64,000 nucleotides of DNA from DALYLB01 sp964468345 (GTDB taxonomy: Bacteria; Acidobacteriota; Blastocatellia; RBC074): NCBI GenBank assembly GCA_964468345.1, contig CAYXVZ010000009.1, positions 62,001 to 126,000 of the forward strand, read 5' to 3'. Below, piece after piece: positions 43,399 to 52,729 of the stretch. Within the stretch, counting starts at the first letter, position 1, and each line of letters opens with the position of its first letter. Made by a program: the position numbers and the translations under genes. A model generated the notes under the pieces. The model was given only the letters and a program-made list of their open reading frames with translations, searched no databases and had not been told where the DNA came from.

Positions 43399-43827
43399 TC
43401 AGTAGCCAGCATTCAGTAGTTTCCGGCTGTGCTGACAATTCTCTTGGTCTCTATTCCCGCTCGAGAGCATTGCGCGAGCGTAAGAATCGAGCATTCGGCT
43501 GACCTGATCGAGTTGTTGCATCAGATCGTCGGTATCGGCCTAGCCGAGATCTTTCGATAGAATCAGGTAATAACGAGACTCTTCCAGCGATCCCTGCGAG
43601 ATGTTGTAAAACCGTGCTTTTTCAGCCTGCGTTCTTCTTTTAAACCCTTCTGCAAAATTGGCAGGAATCGAGACGGCTGCACGGCGAAGTTGCGATGTCA
43701 GACCATACAACTCGCTTTTCGGAAATGCCTCCGTCATCCGGTAAACCCCGAGCACAAACTGGTGCGCCTTCTTCCAGACCTCGACATCCTGAAAGCTTCT
43801 CGATCTGGATGCATGCTCGGGAGGCAT
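43399..43827 (-). pseudogene. Four-helix-bundle protein gene with in-frame amber stop
   Basis: From the ATG at 43827 the frame reads 95 codons of a four-helix bundle (S23/IVP-like) protein: SFQDVEVWKKAHQFVLGVYRMTEAFPKSELYGLTSQLRRAAVSIPANFAEGFKRR ... SLEESRYYLILSKDLG, then TAG (43540-43542). After it the same frame continues for 46 codons with the expected fourth helix (ADTDDLMQQLDQVSRMLDSYARAML) to a TGA at 43399-43401. The usual residue after DLG is Tyr, so TAG probably arose from TAY. Either a recent pseudogene or a truncated protein. Confidence 0.75.
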
Positions 43828-43936
43828 AAAGTATCGCCAATTGAGCAGACAGTAAACGGTAGCCAAATATCAGTCGAAGAGCTACCACGTCTGCAACCAA
43901 CTACTGACTACCGTCTACTGTCTACCGTCTACTTCC

Positions 43937-46900
43937 CTAGAAATACAACTTCAACCCAAACTGCATCTGCCGCGGCGGGTTGGCGCTGACGATGCGTCCG
44001 AACGTCGGGCTGGTGATGCTCGTGTCGGGAGGGCCGAGCACGACCCGGTTCAGGACGTTGAAGACTTCCCAGCGGAAATCGAGGCGGACGCGTTCGGTAA
44101 AGTTGAAGCTCTTCTGCACCGAGATGTTTTCGTTCAGGTTGGCGGGGCGGCGCGCGAGCGTGTTGAAACGCGGCGCGTTGCCCAGCGTGTTGGTTTGCGG
44201 AACCACCTGACCGTTCGCGTTGCAGAACGCCGCAATGGAGCAGACCGGCACGAAATAGCTGGTGAAGCCGGTCGTCGCCCGGTAATTCGGATTCGACGGC
44301 GCATCGGCGACCCAGTTATCCAGCGTTTTGACCAGCGCTGCGCTGCGGCCGCCCAACGAAACCGCGCCGCCCGACAATTGAATCGGCTGCCCGCTGGTGT
44401 AAACGTGAATGGCCGAAAAACGCCAGCCGCCGATCACCGCGTTGCCCGCTTTGCCCAGATCCCACTTGCGGCCCTTGCCGATCGGCGTATCCAGAATGTA
44501 GCTGAACTTGAAATTGTGCGGCAGGTCAAAGGCGCCGACCGATTTTTCCCACCGGCGATTGTAATGGTCCATCGCGCGCCCGCCCGCATCGACCGTGTCG
44601 GTGTCGGTGATGAGTTTCGAGAACACGTATGAACCTTGCAGGTAAACGCCGGTCGAAACGCGGCGCTCCATCTTGACGATGGCCGCGTGATAGGTGGAGT
44701 GGCCGCTGCGGTCGCCGTTGCCGCTCCAGGTGTTGACGTTGGCGTATTGCGGGAAGGGGCGCAGCGCCCGGTCCAGCGAAAGGTTATCGGGGAACGAGGG
44801 ATAGGGCTTGGTGAAGCCGGCCGCGCGCACGGCCGCCGAATCGATCCGCTGATTGAGCAGCGGCTGAATCCGCGGATCGTAGATATACCGCGAATCGAGC
44901 TGGTTGAAATTCAGCAGCCCGGACATCAGGTGCACGCCGACGCTGGCGTTGTACGAAGCCTCGACCAGGAATTTGCCCGGCAGTTCGCGCTGCATCGAGA
45001 GCGTCCAGTTCCAGTTCTCGGGAAGGCGAGAAACCTCCTGCCCCTGCCACCAGTCGACGTCGGCATTCGTATTGAAGCCGGGATCAGTGCTCGGCGGCTG
45101 CGGCACGGTGTTCACGCCATTGACGAAAAAGCCGTCATCGAGCCGGAACAACCGGTTGATGCCGTCCGGCGAGGGCACGCTGTAAATCTGGATCGCGCCC
45201 GCGAAGTGCGTCGAGCCCGAGGTCGTGCGCACCAGCCCAAAGGTGCGGCCCACGCCGCCGCGAAGGACCGTCTTCTGATCCGGGCTGTAAGCGAAGCTGA
45301 AGCGCGGCCCCCAGCCGTTGTACCAGCCCTCGACCAGCGTTCGCTTGCCAACCTCGCCCTGATTGAATCCCGCGAAGCGCAGCGCGCCCAGCCGGTTGTC
45401 CGCGCGCGGATTCGGCACGAAGGGATCGAAATCGCTCCACTTGTCGTCGCGCTCGAGCGGCGGCATCGTCACGTCATAGCGCATGCCGAAATTGAGCGTG
45501 AGTTTGGAATTGACCTTCCAGTCGTCCTGAATATAGGCCGCGTGACCGCGCCAGTACTGGCGAACGAAACGATCGTTTTCCGTCTGCGCGCCGTTGACTT
45601 CGCCGAGCAGGAAAGACGCGAACGCGTTGCCTCCGCCGAGCACCGAATTGCCGCTCTGCGGAATGCTGGTCTGCGCGCGACTGACGCGCACCAGGCCCGC
45701 CAGCGTCTGCCGTCCGAATCCGTTGTAATGCAGGCGTTCGTACAGATAGCCGCCCTTGATCGTATGGCGGCCCTTGATCACCGTCAGGTCGTCCCCGATC
45801 GTGAAGATCGGGTTTTCCGATCCGTCGCCGTTCGAACCGCCCCAGCCGAAATAACCGTCGCTCTGATATTCGACTTGCAACAGGGCTTCGTCGCAGTTGA
45901 AAGCCCCCGGCAAGCAGATGCCGCGGTTCTTCCAGCCCCCGCCGATGTTCGGCGTATAGTTGAACTGCTTCCACCAGTTGACGCCGCCATAGAGATAGTT
46001 CACGAGCGTCGGCGAAATCGTCCAGGTGTAGTTGATGCGATAAACGTGGCTGTCCTGTTGCGTGAAGCGGAAATTGCTGACCGAGGCCGGCAATTGCGGG
46101 AAGCCGTCGACGCCCGGCAACACTTCGCTCAAACCGTAGTTGTACAGACCGCTGATCTTGTGCTTCTCGGAGAAATTGTGATCGAGCTTGACGCTCCACT
46201 TGGTCCAGGGAAACAGCGAGCTGCCGGCGACGCTGCGGAAATTGTTGTTCACATAGGCATAGGTGCCCGGCGCGCCCGCGGAATTCGGAAACACCGTGTT
46301 GCCGACATATTCCAGATATTTCTTGGCCAGCGGGCTGATGCGATTGGCCGGAATCTGATTATTCGGAAACGGATCGCGGATGAAGCGCGGGTTCGATTCG
46401 CTGATCGGCAGGCTCGAGTTGTAATTGGGATTGGCGCGCGTCGTCGCCGGATCGTAAATCGGCAGCACCCTGCCCGACGGGTCGACCCATTTGCTGAAAT
46501 CGCCGTTGTACATTTCCGAGGTCGGCACCGATGTGACAAAGCTGTTGGCGCCGGCGCGATTGCGGAACCATTCCGCCGAGCCGAAGAAAAAGGTCTTGTC
46601 CTTGCCGTTATACACCCACGGAATGCGGACCGGGCCGCCCAGCGTCAGACCGAAGTCATGCTGTTTAAGCACGCTGGTCCGGTTTTCGAAATAGTTGCGC
46701 GCGTCGAAATAGTTGTTGCGCGCGAACTCATACACCGTGCCGTGATACTCGTTCGTCCCCGAGCGCGAGGCGAAATTGAGCGATCCGCCCTGCGCGCGGC
46801 CCGATTCGGCTTTGAAGCCGTTCGTATCGACGGAAAACTCCGTGATCGCATCGATCGAGGGCGTGTTCAGGCTCGCCCACTCGGTCGAACCGAAACGACT

Positions 46901-47527
46901 CGTTCCCGACGAAGCGCCATCGAGCGTGATCCCCCAGGTTCCGCCCTGGCCGCCGCCCAGCGAGAAGTTCGACGTGTAACCGGGTCCCTGCACGCCCGCG
47001 TCGCCGCCCAGGCCGAGGGGCTTGGATTCCGGCGTCAGCAGCGAAAGGTCGAACGGGCTGCGCATCGTTCCGCTGACCACCAGCGGCAATTGATCGATCT
47101 GCTTGTTCGAAACCTGCGAGGAGATCCTGGCATTTTCCGTCTGCACCTGCGCGCCGCCGCCTGATGCGATCTCCACGGTTTCACTGACCTGCCCCACCGC
47201 CAGCGACACATTTGCACTCACCGTGTTGCCGACACTCACCGTAACCTCAGCGATTTCCGCCGCTTTGAAGCCGGATTTTTCCACGCGCACCTTGTACGTG
47301 CCCGGCGGCAACGCCGGGACCGTGTACGTGCCTTCACTGCTGGTGACGGCGGTCGATGCGGAGTTCGTCGCGCGATTCGTGATCGTCACGTTCGCTCCCG
47401 GCACGGCCGCGCCCGAACTGTCGAGCACCGTTCCCGTGATCGTCCCCCGATCCTGCCCCCACGTTGCGATGCTGAGCAGCATCAGCAATAGCGCAGGCAG
47501 TGTGCCCCTCAATAACCTATGCATCAT
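43937..47527 (-). CDS. Oar-like TonB-dependent outer membrane receptor
   Basis: 1196 residues. Signal peptide (RGTLPALLLMLLSIATWGQ), then a carboxypeptidase-regulatory-like beta domain (TITGTVLDSSGAAVPGANVTITNRATNSASTAVTSSEGTYTVPALPPGTYKVRVEKSGFK), a plug-like region and a long beta-barrel ending in Phe (GLKLYF). This Oar-type architecture is greatly expanded in Acidobacteria and handles sugars or peptides. AAGGAGACTA precedes the ATG. A hairpin (47566-47591) lies in the leader. Confidence 0.9.
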   Translation of the reverse strand: MMHRLLRGTLPALLLMLLSIATWGQDRGTITGTVLDSSGAAVPGANVTITNRATNSASTAVTSSEGTYTVPALPPGTYKVRVEKSGFKAAEIAEVTVSVGNTVSANVSLAVGQVSETVEIASGGGAQVQTENARISSQVSNKQIDQLPLVVSGTMRSPFDLSLLTPESKPLGLGGDAGVQGPGYTSNFSLGGGQGGTWGITLDGASSGTSRFGSTEWASLNTPSIDAITEFSVDTNGFKAESGRAQGGSLNFASRSGTNEYHGTVYEFARNNYFDARNYFENRTSVLKQHDFGLTLGGPVRIPWVYNGKDKTFFFGSAEWFRNRAGANSFVTSVPTSEMYNGDFSKWVDPSGRVLPIYDPATTRANPNYNSSLPISESNPRFIRDPFPNNQIPANRISPLAKKYLEYVGNTVFPNSAGAPGTYAYVNNNFRSVAGSSLFPWTKWSVKLDHNFSEKHKISGLYNYGLSEVLPGVDGFPQLPASVSNFRFTQQDSHVYRINYTWTISPTLVNYLYGGVNWWKQFNYTPNIGGGWKNRGICLPGAFNCDEALLQVEYQSDGYFGWGGSNGDGSENPIFTIGDDLTVIKGRHTIKGGYLYERLHYNGFGRQTLAGLVRVSRAQTSIPQSGNSVLGGGNAFASFLLGEVNGAQTENDRFVRQYWRGHAAYIQDDWKVNSKLTLNFGMRYDVTMPPLERDDKWSDFDPFVPNPRADNRLGALRFAGFNQGEVGKRTLVEGWYNGWGPRFSFAYSPDQKTVLRGGVGRTFGLVRTTSGSTHFAGAIQIYSVPSPDGINRLFRLDDGFFVNGVNTVPQPPSTDPGFNTNADVDWWQGQEVSRLPENWNWTLSMQRELPGKFLVEASYNASVGVHLMSGLLNFNQLDSRYIYDPRIQPLLNQRIDSAAVRAAGFTKPYPSFPDNLSLDRALRPFPQYANVNTWSGNGDRSGHSTYHAAIVKMERRVSTGVYLQGSYVFSKLITDTDTVDAGGRAMDHYNRRWEKSVGAFDLPHNFKFSYILDTPIGKGRKWDLGKAGNAVIGGWRFSAIHVYTSGQPIQLSGGAVSLGGRSAALVKTLDNWVADAPSNPNYRATTGFTSYFVPVCSIAAFCNANGQVVPQTNTLGNAPRFNTLARRPANLNENISVQKSFNFTERVRLDFRWEVFNVLNRVVLGPPDTSITSPTFGRIVSANPPRQMQFGLKLYF

Positions 47528-48331
47528 TAGTCTCCTTTCAGATCCCCTGTGTGAATCAAAGGGGCAATTTCTTGTTTTTGAGCAAGAAATTTTCTGTGTA
47601 TGAAGAAGAAGAGCGGAACAGAGGGAAAGAAAGGAACAAACGAAAAAATCGGCTGTCTACTCTCTTTGTTCCTTTCTTTCCCTCTGTTCCGCTCTTCTCC
47701 TTCCGTGTTTTGGTTGCGGCGTCGCTGCTCTGTGAAACGGCAGCGCTCGATAAATGCCCGTTCTTTGCGTCGAGAAACAGGAGCAAACAATTTTTGCGAT
47801 GGAGTCAGTTCCCCCGACACCGCCCGCAAAAGGCTCGATCTCGTTATAAATCCTGACCGAGTTCTCCTCGATCAAGTGCTTGATCCTTGAGTTGTGAAGC
47901 AGGTTGAGAACCTGAATCCACAGCCAGCTTGAAATCTCTCTTTTTGTTTTTCGAATGCTGAAGACACTGCTTCCCGAGACAAAGAATAAAGAGGGAAATC
48001 GCCACAGTTCTATAAGGAAAGCGGCGTTCTTTATGACAATTCGATCATAGGCGCCGTCGATCAAGACCTGGGAGGCCCGCCCGCAACTAGGTGGAGAGTT
48101 CCTCCTCGCTCAGGGTACTGCTAGAGCTTTTTCCCTCGGAAAAGGCTTTTGCGGATGGGAAGGTGAACTTCACGATCCCATTCGCTTCCTTGGCGGCCTC
48201 GGCGCCGACACCTGCCAGGCAATAGAACAATGACATATAGTTTTTTCTTCCCGCCTTTTTTCATGCAGTCTCGCGCAGTGTGATAATTACTGGCTTGACG
48301 GAGCGGCCTGCCGGCTCGCACGCCTGTGAAT
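47528..48331. other. Long non-coding region upstream of the receptor gene
   Basis: About 800 bases. It contains a leader hairpin AATTTCTTG/CAAGAAATT (47566-47591) and a perfect 33-bp inverted repeat (47608-47697). Frames of 83-135 codons on the minus strand have no ribosome binding site and unnatural composition, so I do not call them. The stretch 47,800-48,300 shows nothing recognisable; it may be decayed coding sequence. Confidence 0.5.
47608..47697. repeat. Perfect 33-bp inverted repeat
   Basis: Arms 47608-47640 and 47665-47697 (begins GAAGAGCGGAACAGAGGGAA), purine-rich on one strand, 24-base loop. Confidence 0.9.
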
Positions 48332-48820
48332 TCAATGCCTGCTTTTGTCGTGGCAGGCCATGTCGATGACAACCGTGCTCGCCAAAATCAATATGTCATC
48401 TTGCCCGGGCGCGATGTCCACACCATAGGTATCGCTCCAGGCAAACCACTGCTTCGAGACATAGGCGATGATGTTCTCTCCCCGCTTGAACAGATATTCA
48501 CGGTCGAAAAGATTCCCCTCAGCCCTCAAATCATCAGGACCGGGAACATCCACCGTGAAGGAACAACTGAAAAATTCGAAGAAGTCTTTTTTGACAACCG
48601 CGTATAGATTGCCGCCGCGATAAATCTCGTAGGTCGGGCTGAAACTGAGAAGCTTCTGCTTGATAAAAGCCAACTCATTCCCCTGCAGATCCTGAAACGA
48701 TAACTGATCTCCCAGCGTGAAGGCCTTGCTGTCCACGAAAAAGACATCGTTCCCCGCCTCATTCTTGATGTAGAAATCATCTCCCCAGGAAAAGAGGCGC
48801 TGCTTCATGACGTATCGCAT
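48332..48820 (-). CDS. LURP-one-related (DUF567) family protein
   Basis: 162 residues from the ATG at 48820 (GGAGA upstream). MKQRLFSWGDDFYIKNEAGNDVFFVDSKAFTLGDQLSFQDLQGNELAFIKQKLLSFSPTYEIYRGGNLYAVVKKDFFEFFSCSFTVDV is the LURP-one beta-barrel pattern, structurally related to Tubby and scramblase folds. Cytoplasmic or membrane-associated; bacterial function unknown. Confidence 0.88.
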   Translation of the reverse strand: MRYVMKQRLFSWGDDFYIKNEAGNDVFFVDSKAFTLGDQLSFQDLQGNELAFIKQKLLSFSPTYEIYRGGNLYAVVKKDFFEFFSCSFTVDVPGPDDLRAEGNLFDREYLFKRGENIIAYVSKQWFAWSDTYGVDIAPGQDDILILASTVVIDMACHDKSRH

Positions 48821-49151
48821 GAAAAGTCTCCGGTTTGCTGTTTCGCTGGCAAAGCGATCGCCTGTGGGGGAGTACACGAATACACCCCAGCTTACTATTT
48901 CCTAAATGACGGATTCATCACGGACAGCAAAGCCGGCTAGTCAATCAGTGGGTAACGATCGTTTGATTGTGATTGATTATCTGTATGTTGTTGATGCAGG
49001 TCGATGATGGTAAGCCCATCAATCGGGCGGGTTATAGCATATGGTTTAACTAACTGTCAATTTTTGACTTTTCGGCCATCAAAAGAAAACGGGCGAAAGG
49101 AACGCTATCCTTTCGCCCGTCTTCGAGTCTGCAGTCTTGCAGGCAGGGTTG
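48821..49151. other. Intergenic region ending in a terminator
   Basis: About 330 bases with AT-rich promoter-like sequence upstream of the LURP-one gene and a terminator (49089-49120) for the opposite neighbour. No gene seen. Confidence 0.5.
49089..49120 (-). terminator. Rho-independent terminator of the second anti-sigma gene
   Basis: On the leftward strand a 13-bp perfect stem (ACGGGCGAAAGGA/TCCTTTCGCCCGT) is followed by TTTTCTTTT. It begins 31 bases after the stop codon. Confidence 0.88.
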
Positions 49152-50534
49152 TTATTTCGGAACGACCTTATAGATCTTCTGTTTCCAGATCACGAGGATC
49201 GAATCCTTGACGAAGAAGTCCTTCAATTCAGGCTGCTCTTTCAGGACCTGATTATATTCCTCGCTGCCGCGAACCAGACGAATGACGCGCCAGGCCATGC
49301 CGGGCTCGTAATTCTGATCGATCCACATATTCTTGTCCGAATGATATTCGAAGACCCGATCGTGGATGCGCACCTTCAGGCGCATGATGCTTTCGCTATC
49401 CTTGATGGGCTGAGGCTTGGCCTCCGCTTCCTCTTTGCGCGTGGGCAGGAAAGAAAGAGCGCCGGCAATAATTCGTTCGCGGCGGGAACTGAGCTTTGCC
49501 GCTTTCCGGGCAGCGGGTTCCGATTCTGCCGCCTTGTCTCCCCGCATCGGATTATCATCAGGCGAAGGCCCCACCTGCGGAACGACCATGTTCGCCGATA
49601 CCACCGAGGCCGATGGTGCATCCTGCACGGCTCCGGCTCGTTCGGGCTCCGGCTTGCGGCTGCTTTCCGCGCTCTCGCCTGCAATCATCGACCGACTCTG
49701 CGCAGCCAAATTGCCGATCGTCGGCGCGGGCGGAGCCGGCGCGAAACCCGCTGTAATCGGTAACGTCACCGTGGTACTGCTGCGAAGGGAAACTGGTTGA
49801 TCCGCAGTCAGCAGATTATCGTTGACCGGCGGCGTCGCCCGCAATGTTGGGACGGGAACGGGCGCTGGCATCACAGGCGCCGGTTGCAGTTTATCTGCAG
49901 CGGCCTGGTTCATTTGTCCCTGCGACAACGATTTTTCCCGAAGTTCAAGCCGAGATGCTTCGCTAGTACCGTCGACGATGCGTGGATCGACCTCCGACTG
50001 GACTTCAGTCGATCCGCCTGCGCCGGAAGCCGACTGATTGGGAACGATGGAAAGATCCTGTGGAGACGCTTTGGACTGTGGGTCCTGCCGATATTGATAA
50101 ATCGCAGTCCCGCTGACCGCTGTCAGCAGAACCGCGGCGGTCGCCAGGCCCGCCGCCTGCAGATTCCAGGCGGGTGCCTGCCAGCGGGAAACATCCAGCC
50201 AGCCGGCCAGTTTCTCTTTCCATGAAAGCGTGGAAAGAACGGGTTGGTTTTCAGCCACAAAGGCCGGAATCGCTTCGGTTGAATCGAACAGGCGGGAAAG
50301 CTCTATCAAATGGCGGCGGCACGCCGCGCATCCTGCCAGATGCAGTTGATATTGGGAACGCGCCGGCTCCGGCAGCGAATGCTCTAAAAAGGCGCTTGCC
50401 AGATCGGCATCGAAACCACTGCAGGCCGCAACCATCGAGCCACCTCGTTTAAGGTGACGCCGCAGCATCCGTTCGAATTCCGGATCGATTCCAGGCTCGA
50501 ATTGAAATGCCGTTTTGTTACGTTCGAGTGCCAC
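49152..50534 (-). CDS. Zinc-finger anti-sigma factor, large
   Basis: 460 residues from the GTG at 50534 (GAGGT nine bases upstream). Near the N-terminus is a zf-HC2-like segment (YQLHLAGCAACRRHLIELSRLF, HxxxCxxC), then a membrane helix (AAGLATAAVLLTAVSGTAIYQY). A long Pro/Ala/Ser-rich periplasmic linker and a C-terminal globular domain (RVFEYHSDKNMWIDQNYEPGMAWRVIRLVRGSEEYNQVLKEQPELKDFFVKDSILVIWKQKIYKVV) follow. Encoded just downstream of a sigma factor, its likely partner. Confidence 0.8.
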   Translation of the reverse strand: MALERNKTAFQFEPGIDPEFERMLRRHLKRGGSMVAACSGFDADLASAFLEHSLPEPARSQYQLHLAGCAACRRHLIELSRLFDSTEAIPAFVAENQPVLSTLSWKEKLAGWLDVSRWQAPAWNLQAAGLATAAVLLTAVSGTAIYQYRQDPQSKASPQDLSIVPNQSASGAGGSTEVQSEVDPRIVDGTSEASRLELREKSLSQGQMNQAAADKLQPAPVMPAPVPVPTLRATPPVNDNLLTADQPVSLRSSTTVTLPITAGFAPAPPAPTIGNLAAQSRSMIAGESAESSRKPEPERAGAVQDAPSASVVSANMVVPQVGPSPDDNPMRGDKAAESEPAARKAAKLSSRRERIIAGALSFLPTRKEEAEAKPQPIKDSESIMRLKVRIHDRVFEYHSDKNMWIDQNYEPGMAWRVIRLVRGSEEYNQVLKEQPELKDFFVKDSILVIWKQKIYKVVPK

Positions 50535-50637
50535 TACTGAGTACCTCGGATGAGTGAGTCGGTGAATTGGGGTTTTAGGAACCCTCTCAACTCGCCCGCT
50601 ATCAAGAACGCGCGGGCTGGTGAACCTTGCAACGGAG

Positions 50638-50764
50638 AAGTCTGGGGAAGTCTCGAAAGGTCTAGAGAAGTCTCGAAAAGTCCAAATCATTTTGTCGCAC
50701 AAATAGGCTGGTAGAACAGACTTCTCTAGACTTGCCTAGACTTTTCGAGACTTCCCTAGACTCG
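50638..50764. repeat. Imperfect inverted repeat of AAGTCT/AGACTT units
   Basis: Two ~45-base arms (50638-50683 and 50716-50764) built from AAGTCTCGAAAAGTCTAG-like units, lying between the sigma and anti-sigma genes of one presumed operon. Confidence 0.8.
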
Positions 50765-50765
50765 A

Positions 50766-51680
50766 TTACGGTGCTCGTTCGACGGCGGCGGCCTTTACAT
50801 CCGCGATCAACTTTCGCACATCCATTTCGGTCCGAGCCGCAATTTCCAGGCATTCGGCGACTTCGGCCCGGCGGAGGCCATAGTTCTTCTGCAAAATTTC
50901 TTCTGTCTTGCGCTTGACCTCTTTTTGCGCGCGCGCCAGCCAGCGGCAGATCGTGGCTTCGTGAACATTCATCAGCAAGCCGATCTCGCGCAGGGTCAGG
51001 TCATCGAAATAATAATGATTGAGCAGCAGCCGATCCTTGGGATCCATCGCGGCAAAGGCGCGCGTCATGGCTTCCTCGGTGGCTTTGCGAAGGCGGACAT
51101 CCTCGATCTGATCGGGTTGGGTGACGGTTGCGCCGACCTTGCCGTTCGTATAGGCGGCGGAAGCATTGGCAAGCCGGTCGAATTCTTCGACCTCTTCGAC
51201 CTGTTCGAAACGCGCCGTCTGCCGTTTGCGATCGATGAAGCACTGATAAACGACGGCGCGAAGCCAGCCGCCCAGGCTTCCCCGCCCCGAATAATGAGAG
51301 AGCTTGCTGATTCGGCGCTCGCCATCCATTCGGATGCCGTACAGTTCGCCGAACACAAATTGCACCAGATCGTCCGATTCGGCCTCGTCCTTGGTCAGGA
51401 CGCGGGCCGCGCCGTGCATCGTATGCCGATACTCCGTCTCGAAGGTCCGCCAGGCGGCTTCGTCTCCCTTTTCACAGGCGATGGCGAGGCAAAGTTCCTG
51501 CGCCTTGATTGCGGCCAGCAGGTCCTTTCCATTTCCCGCCCCATTTCCGGAATCACGCAAGGCAATGGCGGCGAGCCGTTCTGAGAACTCCCGTTCAGAA
51601 ACTCCATAGGGAGTCGCGACTAACTTCCAGAGCGCCCCGATGGCCTTTTTGTGCCGCGAAATAAAATCTTGATTTGTCAT
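50766..51680 (-). CDS. Sigma-70 family RNA polymerase sigma factor, ECF-like
   Basis: 304 residues from the ATG at 51680. An ~80-residue N-terminal extension precedes region 2 (ESDDLVQFVFGELYGIRMDGERRISKLSHYSGRGSLGGWLRAVVYQCFIDRKR), and region 4 follows (DRLLLNHYYFDDLTLREIGLLMNVHEATICRWLARAQKEVKRKTEEIL). An extra C-terminal helical tail of ~45 residues is present. Regulated by the downstream anti-sigma factor. Likely a large-type ECF subgroup found in Acidobacteria or Myxococcota. Confidence 0.88.
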   Translation of the reverse strand: MTNQDFISRHKKAIGALWKLVATPYGVSEREFSERLAAIALRDSGNGAGNGKDLLAAIKAQELCLAIACEKGDEAAWRTFETEYRHTMHGAARVLTKDEAESDDLVQFVFGELYGIRMDGERRISKLSHYSGRGSLGGWLRAVVYQCFIDRKRQTARFEQVEEVEEFDRLANASAAYTNGKVGATVTQPDQIEDVRLRKATEEAMTRAFAAMDPKDRLLLNHYYFDDLTLREIGLLMNVHEATICRWLARAQKEVKRKTEEILQKNYGLRRAEVAECLEIAARTEMDVRKLIADVKAAAVERAP

Positions 51681-51855
51681 CCGGTCATCCCGGCAATCCA
51701 TTACTTCCGGACTTGCAGAAATACAGTTTGCGGCTTCAGGGGTTGAAGCCGTCTGTATTTTAAATCGAAGATTGTGAGATTCAAACAGGAGATTTGTTCC
51801 CATCTTATCTTTCGGTCTCTGCTGGTGCTTTTGTCGTTTTCAATCCCAGCGTGAT

Positions 51856-52548
51856 TTAAATCATATCGATCAGGGCGGCCAGCTCCCGCACCTGCTCGAT
51901 CTCCACCGGTCCGTGTAACTCTTCTCCGCGGCGAACCGCCCGGCCGACGTGAAATGCCCGCAGCGTTGTATGCTCTCCGAACATTCGGACCACTTCCCGG
52001 TCCGTCCCGCCCCCGATCAAAATCTCGATTTCGGGCCAGGCGGCGAGCTGCCAGGCAGCGAAATCCGCCAGCTTTTCGGCCCAGGGCCGCGGGCCGCCGC
52101 TGGTCAAAATGCAGTCGATCTGCGGGTGGCGCTTCAATTCCCCGATTGCCGCCATCGGATCCGGCAGCAGCTCAAAGGCGCGATGAAACGTCGTTTTCAA
52201 GTTCGGAGCACAGGAAAGCAGGCGCGCTACGAGTTCATGATCAATGGTCCCGTCTTTCACAAAGCCCAGGACGAACCCGTCGACAGGCAGTTCTCGGAAA
52301 GAACGAATGGCCTCGCACAATCTTTCAATCTTTTTTTCGTCCGTGATCGTGAAATCCTCTTCGTCCCGGATCATGACCCGGGCCGGGACGCGAACTGTTG
52401 CAGTAATGGAACGGACCAGATCGAGGTCGGGCGTCAGGCCGCCCGCCTCATAATGACTGATGACTTCCAGGCGCGTGGCGCCGCCGGCCTCGGCGGCGAC
52501 GGCGTCTTCGAGGGTGCAGACGATGACTTCGTAAATATGTTTTTTCAA
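51856..52548 (-). CDS. cutC: CutC-family protein
   Basis: 230 residues from the TTG at 52548 (AGGAG seven bases upstream). Starts YEVIVCTLEDAVAAEAGGATRLEVISHYEAGGLTPDLDLV and contains ARVMIRDEEDF, FVLGFVKDGTIDHELV, TTFHRAFELLPDP and ILTSGGPRPWAE, all CutC TIM-barrel signatures. The family was first linked to copper tolerance, but the biochemical role is unsettled. Divergent from the gmd gene. Confidence 0.9.
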   Translation of the reverse strand: MKKHIYEVIVCTLEDAVAAEAGGATRLEVISHYEAGGLTPDLDLVRSITATVRVPARVMIRDEEDFTITDEKKIERLCEAIRSFRELPVDGFVLGFVKDGTIDHELVARLLSCAPNLKTTFHRAFELLPDPMAAIGELKRHPQIDCILTSGGPRPWAEKLADFAAWQLAAWPEIEILIGGGTDREVVRMFGEHTTLRAFHVGRAVRRGEELHGPVEIEQVRELAALIDMI

Positions 52549-52729
52549 AGGGTCTCCTGATTTCGTACGTATCGCGAACAACACTTGATTCGAATCGAAT
52601 CGCTGCCGTGACGCGGCAAACGGAAAGTTTCCCGTGCGGGACTTTTTTTCTTGCCGCTGTCGTTCTCTTGCCTGTAGTATCCCTTCTAATCATCTCCACA
52701 GACAAAAAATCTTTGAAGTTTTTGAGGTT

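Noticed and set aside
44636..47164. 842-codon open frame on the + strand
   Set aside because: Exact antisense shadow of the TonB-receptor gene; composition is Arg/Ala/Val-rich nonsense typical of reverse-strand frames in GC-rich genes.
47657..48064. 135-codon minus-strand frame
   Set aside because: No ribosome binding site, overlaps a long inverted repeat, unnatural basic C-terminus.
48121..48372. 83-codon minus-strand frame
   Set aside because: No family resemblance, overlaps the end of the LURP-one gene, no ribosome binding site.
50766..51803. Longer sigma factor start at 51803
   Set aside because: The extra 41 residues lack typical sequence; the ATG at 51680 (MTNQDFISRHK) is a more natural start.
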